Shown: positions 43,479 to 51,466 of the stretch, in pieces
Numbering within the stretch: position 1 is the first letter of the stretch
Layout: every line of letters begins with the position of its first letter
NCBI RefSeq assembly: GCF_014650715.1
Contig: NZ_BMVM01000004.1
Span: 124,001-188,000 of the forward strand
From: Streptomyces bluensis
GTDB taxonomy: Bacteria; Actinomycetota; Actinomycetes; Streptomycetales; Streptomycetaceae
Direction of reading: 5' to 3'
DNA length: 64,000 nucleotides
Notes under the pieces: generated by a model
What the model was told of the DNA's origin: nothing
What the model saw: only the letters and a program-made list of their open reading frames with translations
Databases searched by the model: none
Position numbers and translations under genes: made by a program

Positions 43479-45152
43479 ATGGGGGCGGCGGTGGCGGACG
43501 ACGGATTTGATTTCTCTCCCGGTGCGCAGGTGCCGCTCACGGGCACCGCGGGGCAGACGGCGGCGACGTTCGCGCTGGCGTCCGCCGCCTACCGGGACAA
43601 CGAGGTCGCGGAGATCCTCAAGGCGAACAACGAGTGGCACAAGTCCACGGTCAGTGAAGGCCGCAAGTGGGCGACGATCTTCCGGCCCAACCTCGGTGAG
43701 GCCTTCTCGCTGGCGGTGCGGGACCGCACGCTCGGCGCCGGCCGCAAGGCGCTCATCCAGTCCTTCGGCATGGAGCCGCAGGTCGTCGTCGAGCACAGCC
43801 TCGCGGCCATCCGCATCCGCCGCGAGCGGGACAACTGGCTCACGGCGGTGATGGTGCTGTGCGGCCTGTTGTTCCTGCCGGGGCTCCTGCTCTGGCTGCT
43901 GGTCTTCCAGATCAGGACGACGGTCGCCAAGCGCGACGACAAGCGGGCAGGCACCCTTGCCACCGTGCTGCTCGTGGCCGTGGGGATCCTCGCCGTGATC
44001 GTCCTGCTCCGGTTGCCGTTCACCGGCTTCTGGGCGTGGTACGCGCGCGCGTGCCTCGTACTGCCCGTCGTCGGCTGGTTCTGGGCCAAGCAGATCTGTG
44101 AGCGCACGGCGAAGGACCTGCGCGAGCGCTGGGAGGGCCTGCTGTCGGGCGGCGGCATCGGCGCCAAGATCCCCGAGGCGGTGCCCGGCAGTCCGGGCGA
44201 AAGCAAGGCCGAGCAGCTGCGCAAGGAGCTCGCCCGGCTCAGCGCGGAGCAGCGCTCCAACCTTGTCTTCTACGCCGGTCCCAAGGGCATCCTCGGCATG
44301 GGGACCCGCTGGGGCAGCTGGCAGCTCGCCGAGGATCTGGTACCGGCCGACCCCGGCAAGGAGATCCATCCGTTCCGCAGCTGGGACGTCATCCGGTCCA
44401 TCCACGACCAGTTGCGCATGCTGGAGCGCGGGCCGCTGAACACCGGCGGCTTCCCGGCCCCGTCGATCAAGCACTGGATCGTCAGTCCGATCGCGGAGGG
44501 CGCGGGTGAGGTGTCGCGGCCCGACGGCGAGGACATCGACGCGTACCAGTTCAAGACCCACGCGATACAGGAGATCTGCAACAAGCAGCAGTTCGGCCAA
44601 GGGAACCGGCACTACCTGGGCGTGCAGTGGACGCTCTGGGACGGCCAGTTGATCATCACGATGATGATCAACGTGACCGTGCTGCACCACACGCTGCGCA
44701 TCGAGGTGACCGGGCATGCGCTCGGGCCGGTGCACGGGCTGTTCAACAACAAGCCGGCCGCGAAGGAGAAGTCGGTCCAGAAGTCGATCAGGTTCTGGGA
44801 GACCCGGAAGGTGAAGCTCCCGCTGGTCGACACGGACGAGGTCGTGCGGCTCGCCGCGCGGGCACCGCTGACCTGGTATCCGCCTCTGCTGAACTGGCTC
44901 GGCGGGTCCATGTCGCTGCCCGAGCCGTTCGGGATGCGGCACGCGTGGGCCGACCAGCCGTGGCGGCACCGGTTCATGGCGGACGACGCGTTGCGCGCCG
45001 CGACTCCCGTGCTGCGCGTGGTGCACTCGGCGGCGATCAAGGTCCTTGCGGAGAACGGCGTGAACACCGAGAAGTTCGGTGACCGGTCCTCGTTCCTCAG
45101 CACGGCCGTCCAGGACCCGACACCGCGCAAGGCGGACGTGTACGACGCGTAG
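43479..45152 (+). CDS. Uncharacterised membrane protein, 557 aa
   Basis: Start set at the ATG at 43479 (MGAAVADDGFDFSP); GTGs at 43473 and 43491 are alternatives. Three hydrophobic segments lie at about 121-145, 160-179 and 188-205. The long C-terminal region (residues 205-557) is soluble and rich in charged residues and conserved-looking patterns such as GQGNRHYLGVQWTLWDGQL. I do not recognise a domain. It is monocistronic, opposite in direction to the HIT gene downstream. Function cannot be assigned. Confidence 0.85.
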   Translation: MGAAVADDGFDFSPGAQVPLTGTAGQTAATFALASAAYRDNEVAEILKANNEWHKSTVSEGRKWATIFRPNLGEAFSLAVRDRTLGAGRKALIQSFGMEPQVVVEHSLAAIRIRRERDNWLTAVMVLCGLLFLPGLLLWLLVFQIRTTVAKRDDKRAGTLATVLLVAVGILAVIVLLRLPFTGFWAWYARACLVLPVVGWFWAKQICERTAKDLRERWEGLLSGGGIGAKIPEAVPGSPGESKAEQLRKELARLSAEQRSNLVFYAGPKGILGMGTRWGSWQLAEDLVPADPGKEIHPFRSWDVIRSIHDQLRMLERGPLNTGGFPAPSIKHWIVSPIAEGAGEVSRPDGEDIDAYQFKTHAIQEICNKQQFGQGNRHYLGVQWTLWDGQLIITMMINVTVLHHTLRIEVTGHALGPVHGLFNNKPAAKEKSVQKSIRFWETRKVKLPLVDTDEVVRLAARAPLTWYPPLLNWLGGSMSLPEPFGMRHAWADQPWRHRFMADDALRAATPVLRVVHSAAIKVLAENGVNTEKFGDRSSFLSTAVQDPTPRKADVYDA

Positions 45153-45192
45153 TGCCTGGCGGCGGCCGGCCGGGACGGGGGCGAGCCCGGCC

Positions 45193-45753
45193 TCAGCCTG
45201 CCGGCCAGGCCTGCGCCAGCATGTCGCGGGTGTCGGCCAGGAGCTGTGGCAGCACCTTGGTGTGGCCGACCACCGGCATGAAGTTGGTGTCGCCGCCCCA
45301 GCGGGGCACGACGTGCTGGTGGAGATGCGCGGCGATGCCGGCACCGGCGACCCCGCCCTGGTTCATGCCGATGTTGAAGCCATGGGCGCCGGAGGCGGTG
45401 CGCAGGGCGGTCATGGCCTGTTTGGTCAGCTCGGCGAGTTCGGCGGTCTCCGCCGCGGTGAGGTCCGTGTAGTCGGCGACGTGGCGGTAGGGCACGACCA
45501 TCAGGTGGCCGCCGTTGTACGGGTACAGGTTGAGCACCGCGTACACATGCTCCCCGCGCCTGATGATCAGGCCGTCCTCGTCGGACTTGGCCGGGATCGA
45601 GCAGAACGGGCAGCCGTCGTCGGCCCCCGGACCGGTGGGCTTGTTCTCGCCCTGGATGTATGCCATCCGGTGGGGCGTCCACAGGCGCTGGAACGCGTCC
45701 TGCGTCCCCACTCCGATCTGCTGCTCCGGCTCACTCGTCATGCTGTGCAGCAT
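45193..45753 (-). CDS. HIT family hydrolase
   Basis: 186 aa from the ATG at 45753, with a second ATG at 45741 equally possible. The histidine triad is present in GIAAHLHQHVVPRWGGD (H-x-H-x-H), with the cysteine pair CPFCSIP near the N-terminus that binds zinc in some members. HIT proteins hydrolyse nucleotide conjugates such as Ap4A or AMP-lysine. It lies downstream of thrS in the same orientation, past a terminator. Confidence 0.92.
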   Translation of the reverse strand: MLHSMTSEPEQQIGVGTQDAFQRLWTPHRMAYIQGENKPTGPGADDGCPFCSIPAKSDEDGLIIRRGEHVYAVLNLYPYNGGHLMVVPYRHVADYTDLTAAETAELAELTKQAMTALRTASGAHGFNIGMNQGGVAGAGIAAHLHQHVVPRWGGDTNFMPVVGHTKVLPQLLADTRDMLAQAWPAG

Positions 45754-45816
45754 ATGGCTTCACGCGCACGGAGCGGGTCGCCGGGGCGGGGAGGACCGCG
45801 AGACGCGGACCACGAG

Positions 45817-45854
45817 GGAAGGCCCCCGGAGCGACTGGGCTCCGGGGGCCTTCC
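45817..45854 (-). terminator. Terminator after thrS
   Basis: Perfect 16-bp stem: GGAAGGCCCCCGGAGC at 45817-45832 and its complement at 45839-45854, with the loop GACTGG, starting 19 bp after the thrS stop. Confidence 0.9.
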
Positions 45855-45873
45855 GTACGGGTGCGCTCTCGGG

Positions 45874-47850
45874 TCAGACCTGGACGCGGTCCTCCACGAC
45901 CTGCGCGATCTTGGCGATCGCCTCGTCCACCGGGATGCCGTTCTCCTGCGAGCCGTCGCGGTAGCGGAAGGAGACGGCGCCGTGGGTCATGTCCTCGTCG
46001 CCGGCGATGACCATGAAGGGCACCTTCGCCTTCTGGGCGTTGCGGATCTTCTTCTGCATGCGGTCGGAGGAGGAGTCGACCTCGACGCGCAGGCCCTTGC
46101 GCTTCGCTGCGGCGGCGAACTTCTCCAGGTACTCCACGTGCGCGTCGCCGATCGGGATGCCGACGGCCTGGACGGGTGCCAGCCAGGCCGGGAAGGCGCC
46201 CGCGTAGTGCTCAAGGAGCACCGCGAAGAACCGCTCGATCGAGCCGAACAGCGCTCGGTGGATCATGACCGGGCGCTGCTTGGAGCCGTCCGGGGCGGTG
46301 TACTCCAGGTCGAAGCGCTCCGGCAGGTTGAAGTCGAGCTGGACCGTCGACATCTGCCAGGTGCGGCCGATGGCGTCCTTGCACTGCACGGAGATCTTCG
46401 GCCCGTAGAAGGCGGCGCCGCCCGGGTCCGGGACCAGCGGGAGGCCCTGCTTCTCGGCGACCTTCCGCAGGGTTTCGGTGGCCTCTTCCCACGCCTCGTC
46501 CGAGCCGACGAACTTCTCCGGGTCCTTGGTGGACAGCTCCAGGTAGAAGTCCGTGAGGCCGTAGTCGCGCAGCAGGTTCAGGACGAACGTGAGCGTCTTT
46601 TCGAGCTCGTCCGCCATCTGCTCCTTGGTGCAGTAGATGTGCGCGTCGTCCTGGGTGAAGCCGCGGGCACGGGTGAGACCGTGCACGACGCCCGACTTCT
46701 CGTACCGGTACACTGTCCCGAACTCGAAGAGGCGCAGCGGCAGTTCACGGTACGAGCGGCCGCGCGCGTCGAAGATCAGGTTGTGCATCGGGCAGTTCAT
46801 GGGCTTGAGGTAGTAATCCACGCCCTCGTCGAGCTGCATGGGCGGGTACATGCCGTCGGCGTACCAGTCCAGGTGGCCCGAGACCTCGAAGAGCTTCCCC
46901 TTCGTGGCGTGCGGGGTGTAGACGAACTCGTAGCCCTCCTCCTCGTGCCGACGGCGCGAGTAGTCCTCCATGACCCGGCGGATGATGCCGCCCTTGGGGT
47001 GGAAGACGGCGAGGCCGGAGCCGATCTCGTCGGGGATGGAGAACAGGTCCAGCTCGTTGCCCAGCTTGCGGTGGTCGCGCTTCTCGGCCTCGGCGAGGAA
47101 GTCGAGGTGCGCCTTCAGCTCGTCCTTGGAGGGCCAGGCGGTGCCGTAGATGCGCTGGAGCATGGGGTTCTTCTCGCTGCCGCGCCAGTACGCGGCGGCG
47201 TTGCGCATCAGCTTGAACGCGGGGATGGTGCGGGTGGTGGGCAGGTGGGGGCCCCGGCAGAGGTCCTTCCAGCACAGCTCGCCGGTCTTGGCGTCCAGGT
47301 TGTCGTAGATGGTCAGCTCACCGGCGCCCACCTCGACGTCCGCGCCGTCGTCGGAGGATGCCGAGCCCTTGAGACCGATCAGCTCCAGCTTGTACGGCTC
47401 GTCCGCCAGCTCCTCACGGGCGGACTCATCGGTGACGACGCGACGCGAGAAGCGCTGGCCGCGCTTTTGGATCTCCTGCATCTTCTTCTCGATGGCCTTG
47501 AGATCCTCTGGGGTGAACGGCTTCTCGACGTCGAAGTCGTAGTAGAAGCCGTCCTTGACGGGCGGCCCGATGCCCAGCTTGGCCTCGGGGAACAGCTCCT
47601 GCACGGCCTGCGCCATCACATGCGCCGTCGAGTGCCGCAGGATGTTCAGGCCGTCCTCGGAGGAGATCTCCACTCCTTCGACGGTCTCGCCGTCCTTCAC
47701 CTCGTACGCGAGGTCCTTGAGTTCGGCGCCCACGCGGGCCGCGACGATGCTGCGCTCGCCGGCGAAGAGGTCGGCGGCCGTAGTGCCCGTCGTCACCACG
47801 CGCTCTTCCCGCTCGGAATCGCGTTGGATGATCACACGGACGTCTGACAC
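45874..47850 (-). CDS. thrS: Threonyl-tRNA synthetase
   Basis: 658 aa from the GTG at 47850 ([13 protein letters not shown]) with AGGAGAG just upstream. It has an N-terminal TGS-type domain, the editing/SAD domain ([18 protein letters not shown]), and the class II core with motif 2 ([19 protein letters not shown]) and PMNCPMHNL with a zinc-site cysteine. A C-terminal anticodon domain follows. A longer frame upstream was rejected because similarity starts here. No T-box-like leader was seen. Confidence 0.97.
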   Translation of the reverse strand: MSDVRVIIQRDSEREERVVTTGTTAADLFAGERSIVAARVGAELKDLAYEVKDGETVEGVEISSEDGLNILRHSTAHVMAQAVQELFPEAKLGIGPPVKDGFYYDFDVEKPFTPEDLKAIEKKMQEIQKRGQRFSRRVVTDESAREELADEPYKLELIGLKGSASSDDGADVEVGAGELTIYDNLDAKTGELCWKDLCRGPHLPTTRTIPAFKLMRNAAAYWRGSEKNPMLQRIYGTAWPSKDELKAHLDFLAEAEKRDHRKLGNELDLFSIPDEIGSGLAVFHPKGGIIRRVMEDYSRRRHEEEGYEFVYTPHATKGKLFEVSGHLDWYADGMYPPMQLDEGVDYYLKPMNCPMHNLIFDARGRSYRELPLRLFEFGTVYRYEKSGVVHGLTRARGFTQDDAHIYCTKEQMADELEKTLTFVLNLLRDYGLTDFYLELSTKDPEKFVGSDEAWEEATETLRKVAEKQGLPLVPDPGGAAFYGPKISVQCKDAIGRTWQMSTVQLDFNLPERFDLEYTAPDGSKQRPVMIHRALFGSIERFFAVLLEHYAGAFPAWLAPVQAVGIPIGDAHVEYLEKFAAAAKRKGLRVEVDSSSDRMQKKIRNAQKAKVPFMVIAGDEDMTHGAVSFRYRDGSQENGIPVDEAIAKIAQVVEDRVQV

Positions 47851-47955
47851 CGGTCTCTCCTGCCTGATGGGTGAGTGCGTACGCGTCCGCGTACGCAGAC
47901 AGGAATCGTACCGAGCCCGGGGTGCCCTCTGCGAAACGGTTATCACAGACCCGTC

Positions 47956-49200
47956 TCACTCCCCGCCGCACGCCTCCTCGAAGAAGGCCATCGTCTCGGC
48001 GGTCTCCTGCAGCGACTTCATGAGCCGGTCCCGCTCCGCCTCGTCGACCTGCACGGGGACGACCCCGGAGGCGTCGGTGAGGCGGCGGAACCCGCCCCGG
48101 CGCTCCAGCCTGCCGTGTACGCGTACGGGCAGTCCGACGAGATGGGCGTGGCCCGCGATCCGGTACGACTCCTCGTCCAGTGTCATGCGAACGTGCGACA
48201 CCTCGGCCCCGGCGAGGACGCGCAGGCGCACGGTGCCCTGGCCGCGCGGTCCCGAGCGGCGCATCCGTACGACGGCTCCGGTGAGGCGTACGGACACCGA
48301 GGGTTCCTCGCGCAGGTAGCGGGACGCGGCCTCGCGCAGCGCGGGCAGGTCACCCGGGGAGAACTCGACAGGCTCCGGGTGGGTGGCACAGCCCTCGGGA
48401 ACGCCCGCGGCGGGTGCCCATTCGACGGCGATGCGTGCGCCCTCGGTGCCCCGGACGAGGGCGGCCAGGGACTCGGTGAGTTCGTGGCTGACGCCTGCCT
48501 CGACGGCGCTGTCGAAGGCGTCCATGCCGCCGGTGGCGCGCCGGTAGTCGACGGCCTCGCGGGCCGCGTACAGCGCCTGGTGGAGGCGTACGGCGAGGGG
48601 GCGGCCGGTGGTGACGGGGACGAAGGCGGTGATGCGGCGCCCGTCGGGAGCGGTGCCGACGAGGACGTTCTCCAGGGACATGGCCGCCGGTCGGCGGTGC
48701 CGGGCACCGTAGTAGCCCGCACGCGCGCGTGTGGCGAGCGCGCCCGCGAGCAGCATCTGGCGGGCGGCGTTGCGCAGCTGGTCCTCGACCGTCCAGGGCG
48801 CGGGGCCGAGGGGGCCGGTCGGGACGTCCCGCCACCAGCGGATCTCGTCGCTGGGGACGGAGAGGGCGAGGAGGATGTCGCGGGCGGACGGGGATCCGCT
48901 GCGGGAGAGCGCGTCGAGTGCCTCGCCGAGCAGGTCGTCGCTGTCGGGGAAGGCGCGGTTCTCGGGCACGAGCAGGCTCGTACCGGCGCCGCCGGGTCCG
49001 GGTGGGGTCCAGCGGCCGTAGCGTCCGGCGGCTCCGCCGCGTCGCTGCCAGCCGTGCCGGTGGAGGAGGGTGCCGAGGACCGCCGGGTCGACCCGGCCGG
49101 GCTCGGGCGGCAGGGGCGGGACGGTGTCGACGGGATGGGGCCGGACCGGCCTGAGGGGTTCGTCGCCGGGGAGGGATTCGTCGATGGGGCGGTGCGTCAC
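47956..49200 (-). CDS. Uncharacterised protein coupled to a DUF4365 protein, 414 aa
   Basis: GTG start at 49200 overlapping the DUF4365 gene stop (GTGA). N-terminal 40 residues are Pro-rich. There is no membrane helix. The C-terminal part (VRVHGRLERRGGFRRLTDASG near residue 370, then VVPVQV) could form a beta-barrel of OB type; this is a guess from pattern. I do not recognise the rest. Strict coupling with the DUF4365 gene implies the two products work together. Confidence 0.83.
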   Translation of the reverse strand: MTHRPIDESLPGDEPLRPVRPHPVDTVPPLPPEPGRVDPAVLGTLLHRHGWQRRGGAAGRYGRWTPPGPGGAGTSLLVPENRAFPDSDDLLGEALDALSRSGSPSARDILLALSVPSDEIRWWRDVPTGPLGPAPWTVEDQLRNAARQMLLAGALATRARAGYYGARHRRPAAMSLENVLVGTAPDGRRITAFVPVTTGRPLAVRLHQALYAAREAVDYRRATGGMDAFDSAVEAGVSHELTESLAALVRGTEGARIAVEWAPAAGVPEGCATHPEPVEFSPGDLPALREAASRYLREEPSVSVRLTGAVVRMRRSGPRGQGTVRLRVLAGAEVSHVRMTLDEESYRIAGHAHLVGLPVRVHGRLERRGGFRRLTDASGVVPVQVDEAERDRLMKSLQETAETMAFFEEACGGE

Positions 49201-49763
49201 GGTCTGCCTCCCGTTCCGACCCGCGTCATGATCTCGCAGAGCGCACGGTCGTCGAAGATGCGCGAGGTCGGTATGCGCACGTTGGTCCTGTGCCGGCCGG
49301 TGATCGGGTGCCCGGCGAGGTTGATCCAGTAGCAGCAGTGCCGCAGGTCCAGGCGGTGGTGGCCGGCGCGCAGCCAGTCGTCCTGGGAGCGGGGCACGAG
49401 CATCACCACGAGGATCTTGTGCACCGAGACCGGGGTGCGGGCGAGCTTCGCCAGGTGTTCGTTGTCGAGCGTGAAGGAGAAGGCCGGGCCCGCCGGGTTC
49501 GGGGGGATCTGATACGTGCACTTGAGCTGCACCTTGATGGTGACTTCGTCGTCGACCGTGTGCCCGGGGGCGCTGTGGCTGACGTGCCAGTCGATGCCGT
49601 TGTCCGGAAAGGGCTGGGAGAGGGAACAGCCCGCGGCCGCAGCCACGGCGTGCAGATAGCCCACCTGGAGTGTCTCCATGCACGCGGTGGTGGCGAGTGT
49701 GCCTCGATGCGGGGCGGTCCGCTGCGGCAGCAGCCCGCCTTGTTCGGGCTGTGCGATCGCCAT
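49197..49763 (-). CDS. DUF4365 domain protein, possible PD-(D/E)xK-type nuclease fold
   Basis: 188 aa from the ATG at 49763. The central part has NGIDWHVSH with Asp58, followed about 20 residues later by VTIKVQLKCT with Q79-L-K81. This spacing resembles the D...QxK active site of Mrr-like restriction-endonuclease-fold proteins, to which DUF4365 has been related. Most streptomycete genomes have it beside the same partner gene. It may be a DNA-modification or defence component; no experimental role is known to me. Confidence 0.8.
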   Translation of the reverse strand: MAIAQPEQGGLLPQRTAPHRGTLATTACMETLQVGYLHAVAAAAGCSLSQPFPDNGIDWHVSHSAPGHTVDDEVTIKVQLKCTYQIPPNPAGPAFSFTLDNEHLAKLARTPVSVHKILVVMLVPRSQDDWLRAGHHRLDLRHCCYWINLAGHPITGRHRTNVRIPTSRIFDDRALCEIMTRVGTGGRP

Positions 49764-49927
49764 GCCCGACAGCCTTCCAGTGCAATGTGAGTTCCTGACA
49801 CAGGCCCCTGAACTGCAAAGACCCGTACTTCTGTTGTCTCCTTCCGGCGTATGGCGCAAACAGCCCGGGTATCACCGGATCGGGCAGGGGACGGTGCGTC
49901 AACTGCCGAGGGTGAACGAGGAGTTGT

Positions 49928-50659
49928 GTGCGTATGGCGTACTGGTACGAGGGACCCCTGGCCGCGTTCGACACGGAGACCACGGGCGTGGACGTCGAGA
50001 CCGACCGGATCGTGTCGGCGGCCGTCGTCGTCCAGGACGCGCCCGGCGCCCGGCCGAGGGTGACACGATGGCTGGTGAACCCGGGTGTGCCGGTGCCCGC
50101 CGCGGCGACGGCGGTGCACGGACTGACGGAGGATCACCTGCAGCGCAACGGCCGCTGGCCGTCACCGGTGATGGAGGAGATAGCCAAGGAGCTGGCGGAG
50201 CAGGCCGTGCGGGGCCGGCCGCTCGTCGTGATGAACGCTCCCTTCGATCTGACGCTCCTGGACCGGGAGTTGCGCCGCCACCGCGCGTCGTGCCTCTCCC
50301 ACTGGTTCGAGTCGTCGCCCCTGCACGTGCTGGACCCGCGCGTGCTCGACAAACACCTGGACCGCTACCGCAAGGGCCGCCGGACCCTGACCGACCTGTG
50401 CGGGCACTACGGCGTCGCCCTGGAGGGCGCGCACGACGCGGCCGCGGACGCGCTGGCCGCGATGGATGTCGTACGGGCGGTGGGGCGCCGTTTCGCGGCC
50501 CGGCTCGAACGCCTCTCCCCCGCCGAGCTGCACACTCTGCAGGCGGTGTGGCACGCGGCACAGGCACGCGGCCTTCAGGCGTGGTTCGCGCGCAGCGGTA
50601 CGGAGGAGGAGGTGGACCCGGCGTGGCCGCTACGGCCGGATCTGCCGGCGGCGGCGTGA
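49928..50659 (+). CDS. DnaQ-like 3'-5' exonuclease (DEDD family)
   Basis: 243 aa from the GTG at 49928 with GAGGAG upstream; an ATG two codons in is an alternative. The exonuclease I motif is AAFDTETTGVD, motif II lies in VMNAPFDLTLLDREL, and motif III in AHDAAADALAAMDVVRAV. Together these give the acidic metal-binding set of DNA polymerase III epsilon-like proofreading exonucleases. It is probably a stand-alone repair or RNase-T-like enzyme rather than the main replicative epsilon. It is divergent from the DUF4365 pair. Confidence 0.92.
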   Translation: MRMAYWYEGPLAAFDTETTGVDVETDRIVSAAVVVQDAPGARPRVTRWLVNPGVPVPAAATAVHGLTEDHLQRNGRWPSPVMEEIAKELAEQAVRGRPLVVMNAPFDLTLLDRELRRHRASCLSHWFESSPLHVLDPRVLDKHLDRYRKGRRTLTDLCGHYGVALEGAHDAAADALAAMDVVRAVGRRFAARLERLSPAELHTLQAVWHAAQARGLQAWFARSGTEEEVDPAWPLRPDLPAAA

Positions 50660-50742
50660 GCTTCTCAGCGCAGGACGACCACGAGCCGAGGGGGTGCGGG
50701 TGGCGAAGCCCGCCGCGTGCGGCGAAGCCGCACAGAACACGA

Positions 50743-50788
50743 CGATGGCGACTCGGCCTGCGCTGTACGCAGGCACGAGCCGCCATCG
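50743..50788. terminator. Hairpin between the exonuclease gene and tRNA-Val
   Basis: CGATGGCGACTCGGCCTGCG and its approximate complement (68-88 of that line, ending at 50788) form a roughly 20-bp stem with two mismatched positions and a CTGTA loop. It can end the exonuclease transcript from one side and the tRNA from the other. Confidence 0.65.
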
Positions 50789-50794
50789 AAACGG

Positions 50795-50866
50795 TGGGCG
50801 ATACTGGGTTCGAACCAGTGACCTCTTCGGTGTGAACGAAGCGCTCTCCCACTGAGCTAATCGCCC
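50795..50866 (-). tRNA. tRNA-Val (CAC)
   Basis: Cloverleaf read by eye on the minus strand: acceptor GGGCGAT/ATCGCCC, D stem GCTC/GAGC, anticodon stem CTTCG/CGAAG with the 7-nt loop TTCACAC giving anticodon CAC, and T stem with TTCGAAC. 72 nt with discriminator A; no CCA is encoded. It differs from the copy at 61374 by one D-loop base. Confidence 0.95.
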
Positions 50867-50905
50867 GGGAACGGACTGAACAATACAGGCCCCCGAGCGT
50901 TTGGT

Positions 50906-51364
50906 TCAAACCGCTCGGTGCCCCTCCTCCAGGTAGGCGAGGAGCCCCCGCCTCCCCGCGCGCATCATCAGCGCGTGGTTGGCACGGAAGACGGGGCGAC
51001 CTGGCACGGCCAGCCGCCTCATCAGGGGCTTGGTCACATGGACCTCCTGGTCATAGCGGGCGAGGGTGCCGGTACCGGCGAGGGTGAGGGTCCACCGCGC
51101 CCAGCCGTCGAGGTCCCCGGTCATCTCCATCTCCAGCACGCCGGCCACCGGATCGCGCCGCACCTCCCGGCCGGTGAACCTCAGGTCGTACGGCAGCGCG
51201 GACCGGATGCGCAGCAGAGCGGTCCTGTCGCCGAGGCGGGTCACCTCGCGCACCTGCGGCCACCACCGGGGGTAGTCCTCGGCCCGCTCCAGCACCTCGT
51301 ACACGGTGGCGGGCGGCATGGGCAGGGCCCACAGGGTGCGGAAGCGGTAGTGACTCCAGTCCAT
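50906..51364 (-). CDS. SRPBCC family protein (polyketide cyclase-like fold)
   Basis: 152 aa from the ATG at 51364. The start MDWSHYRFRTLWALPMPPATVYEVLERAEDYPRWWPQ is the standard opening of START/SRPBCC domains, shown here in part as VYEVLERAEDYPRWW. This fold binds hydrophobic ligands. No polyketide genes are nearby, so a ligand-binding or small enzyme role is all that can be said. It is directly downstream of tRNA-Val and divergent from the large membrane protein gene. Confidence 0.87.
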   Translation of the reverse strand: MDWSHYRFRTLWALPMPPATVYEVLERAEDYPRWWPQVREVTRLGDRTALLRIRSALPYDLRFTGREVRRDPVAGVLEMEMTGDLDGWARWTLTLAGTGTLARYDQEVHVTKPLMRRLAVPGRPVFRANHALMMRAGRRGLLAYLEEGHRAV

Positions 51365-51466
51365 GGTCGGAGTGTGCCCACGGGGAGGGGCACCGTGCGG
51401 TATCTGAGTACCTTCTGAGTACGCGCACTCATGCCGTGCGCTGTGACGTGACCCACACTCCTCGGC

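Noticed and set aside
45079..47847. 922-codon plus-strand frame across the HIT and thrS genes
   Set aside because: Antisense artefact; thrS and HIT motifs are clear on the other strand.
47851..47955. T-box leader ahead of thrS
   Set aside because: The gap to the next gene is only about 100 bp and holds no T-box-like motif or terminator/antiterminator pair.
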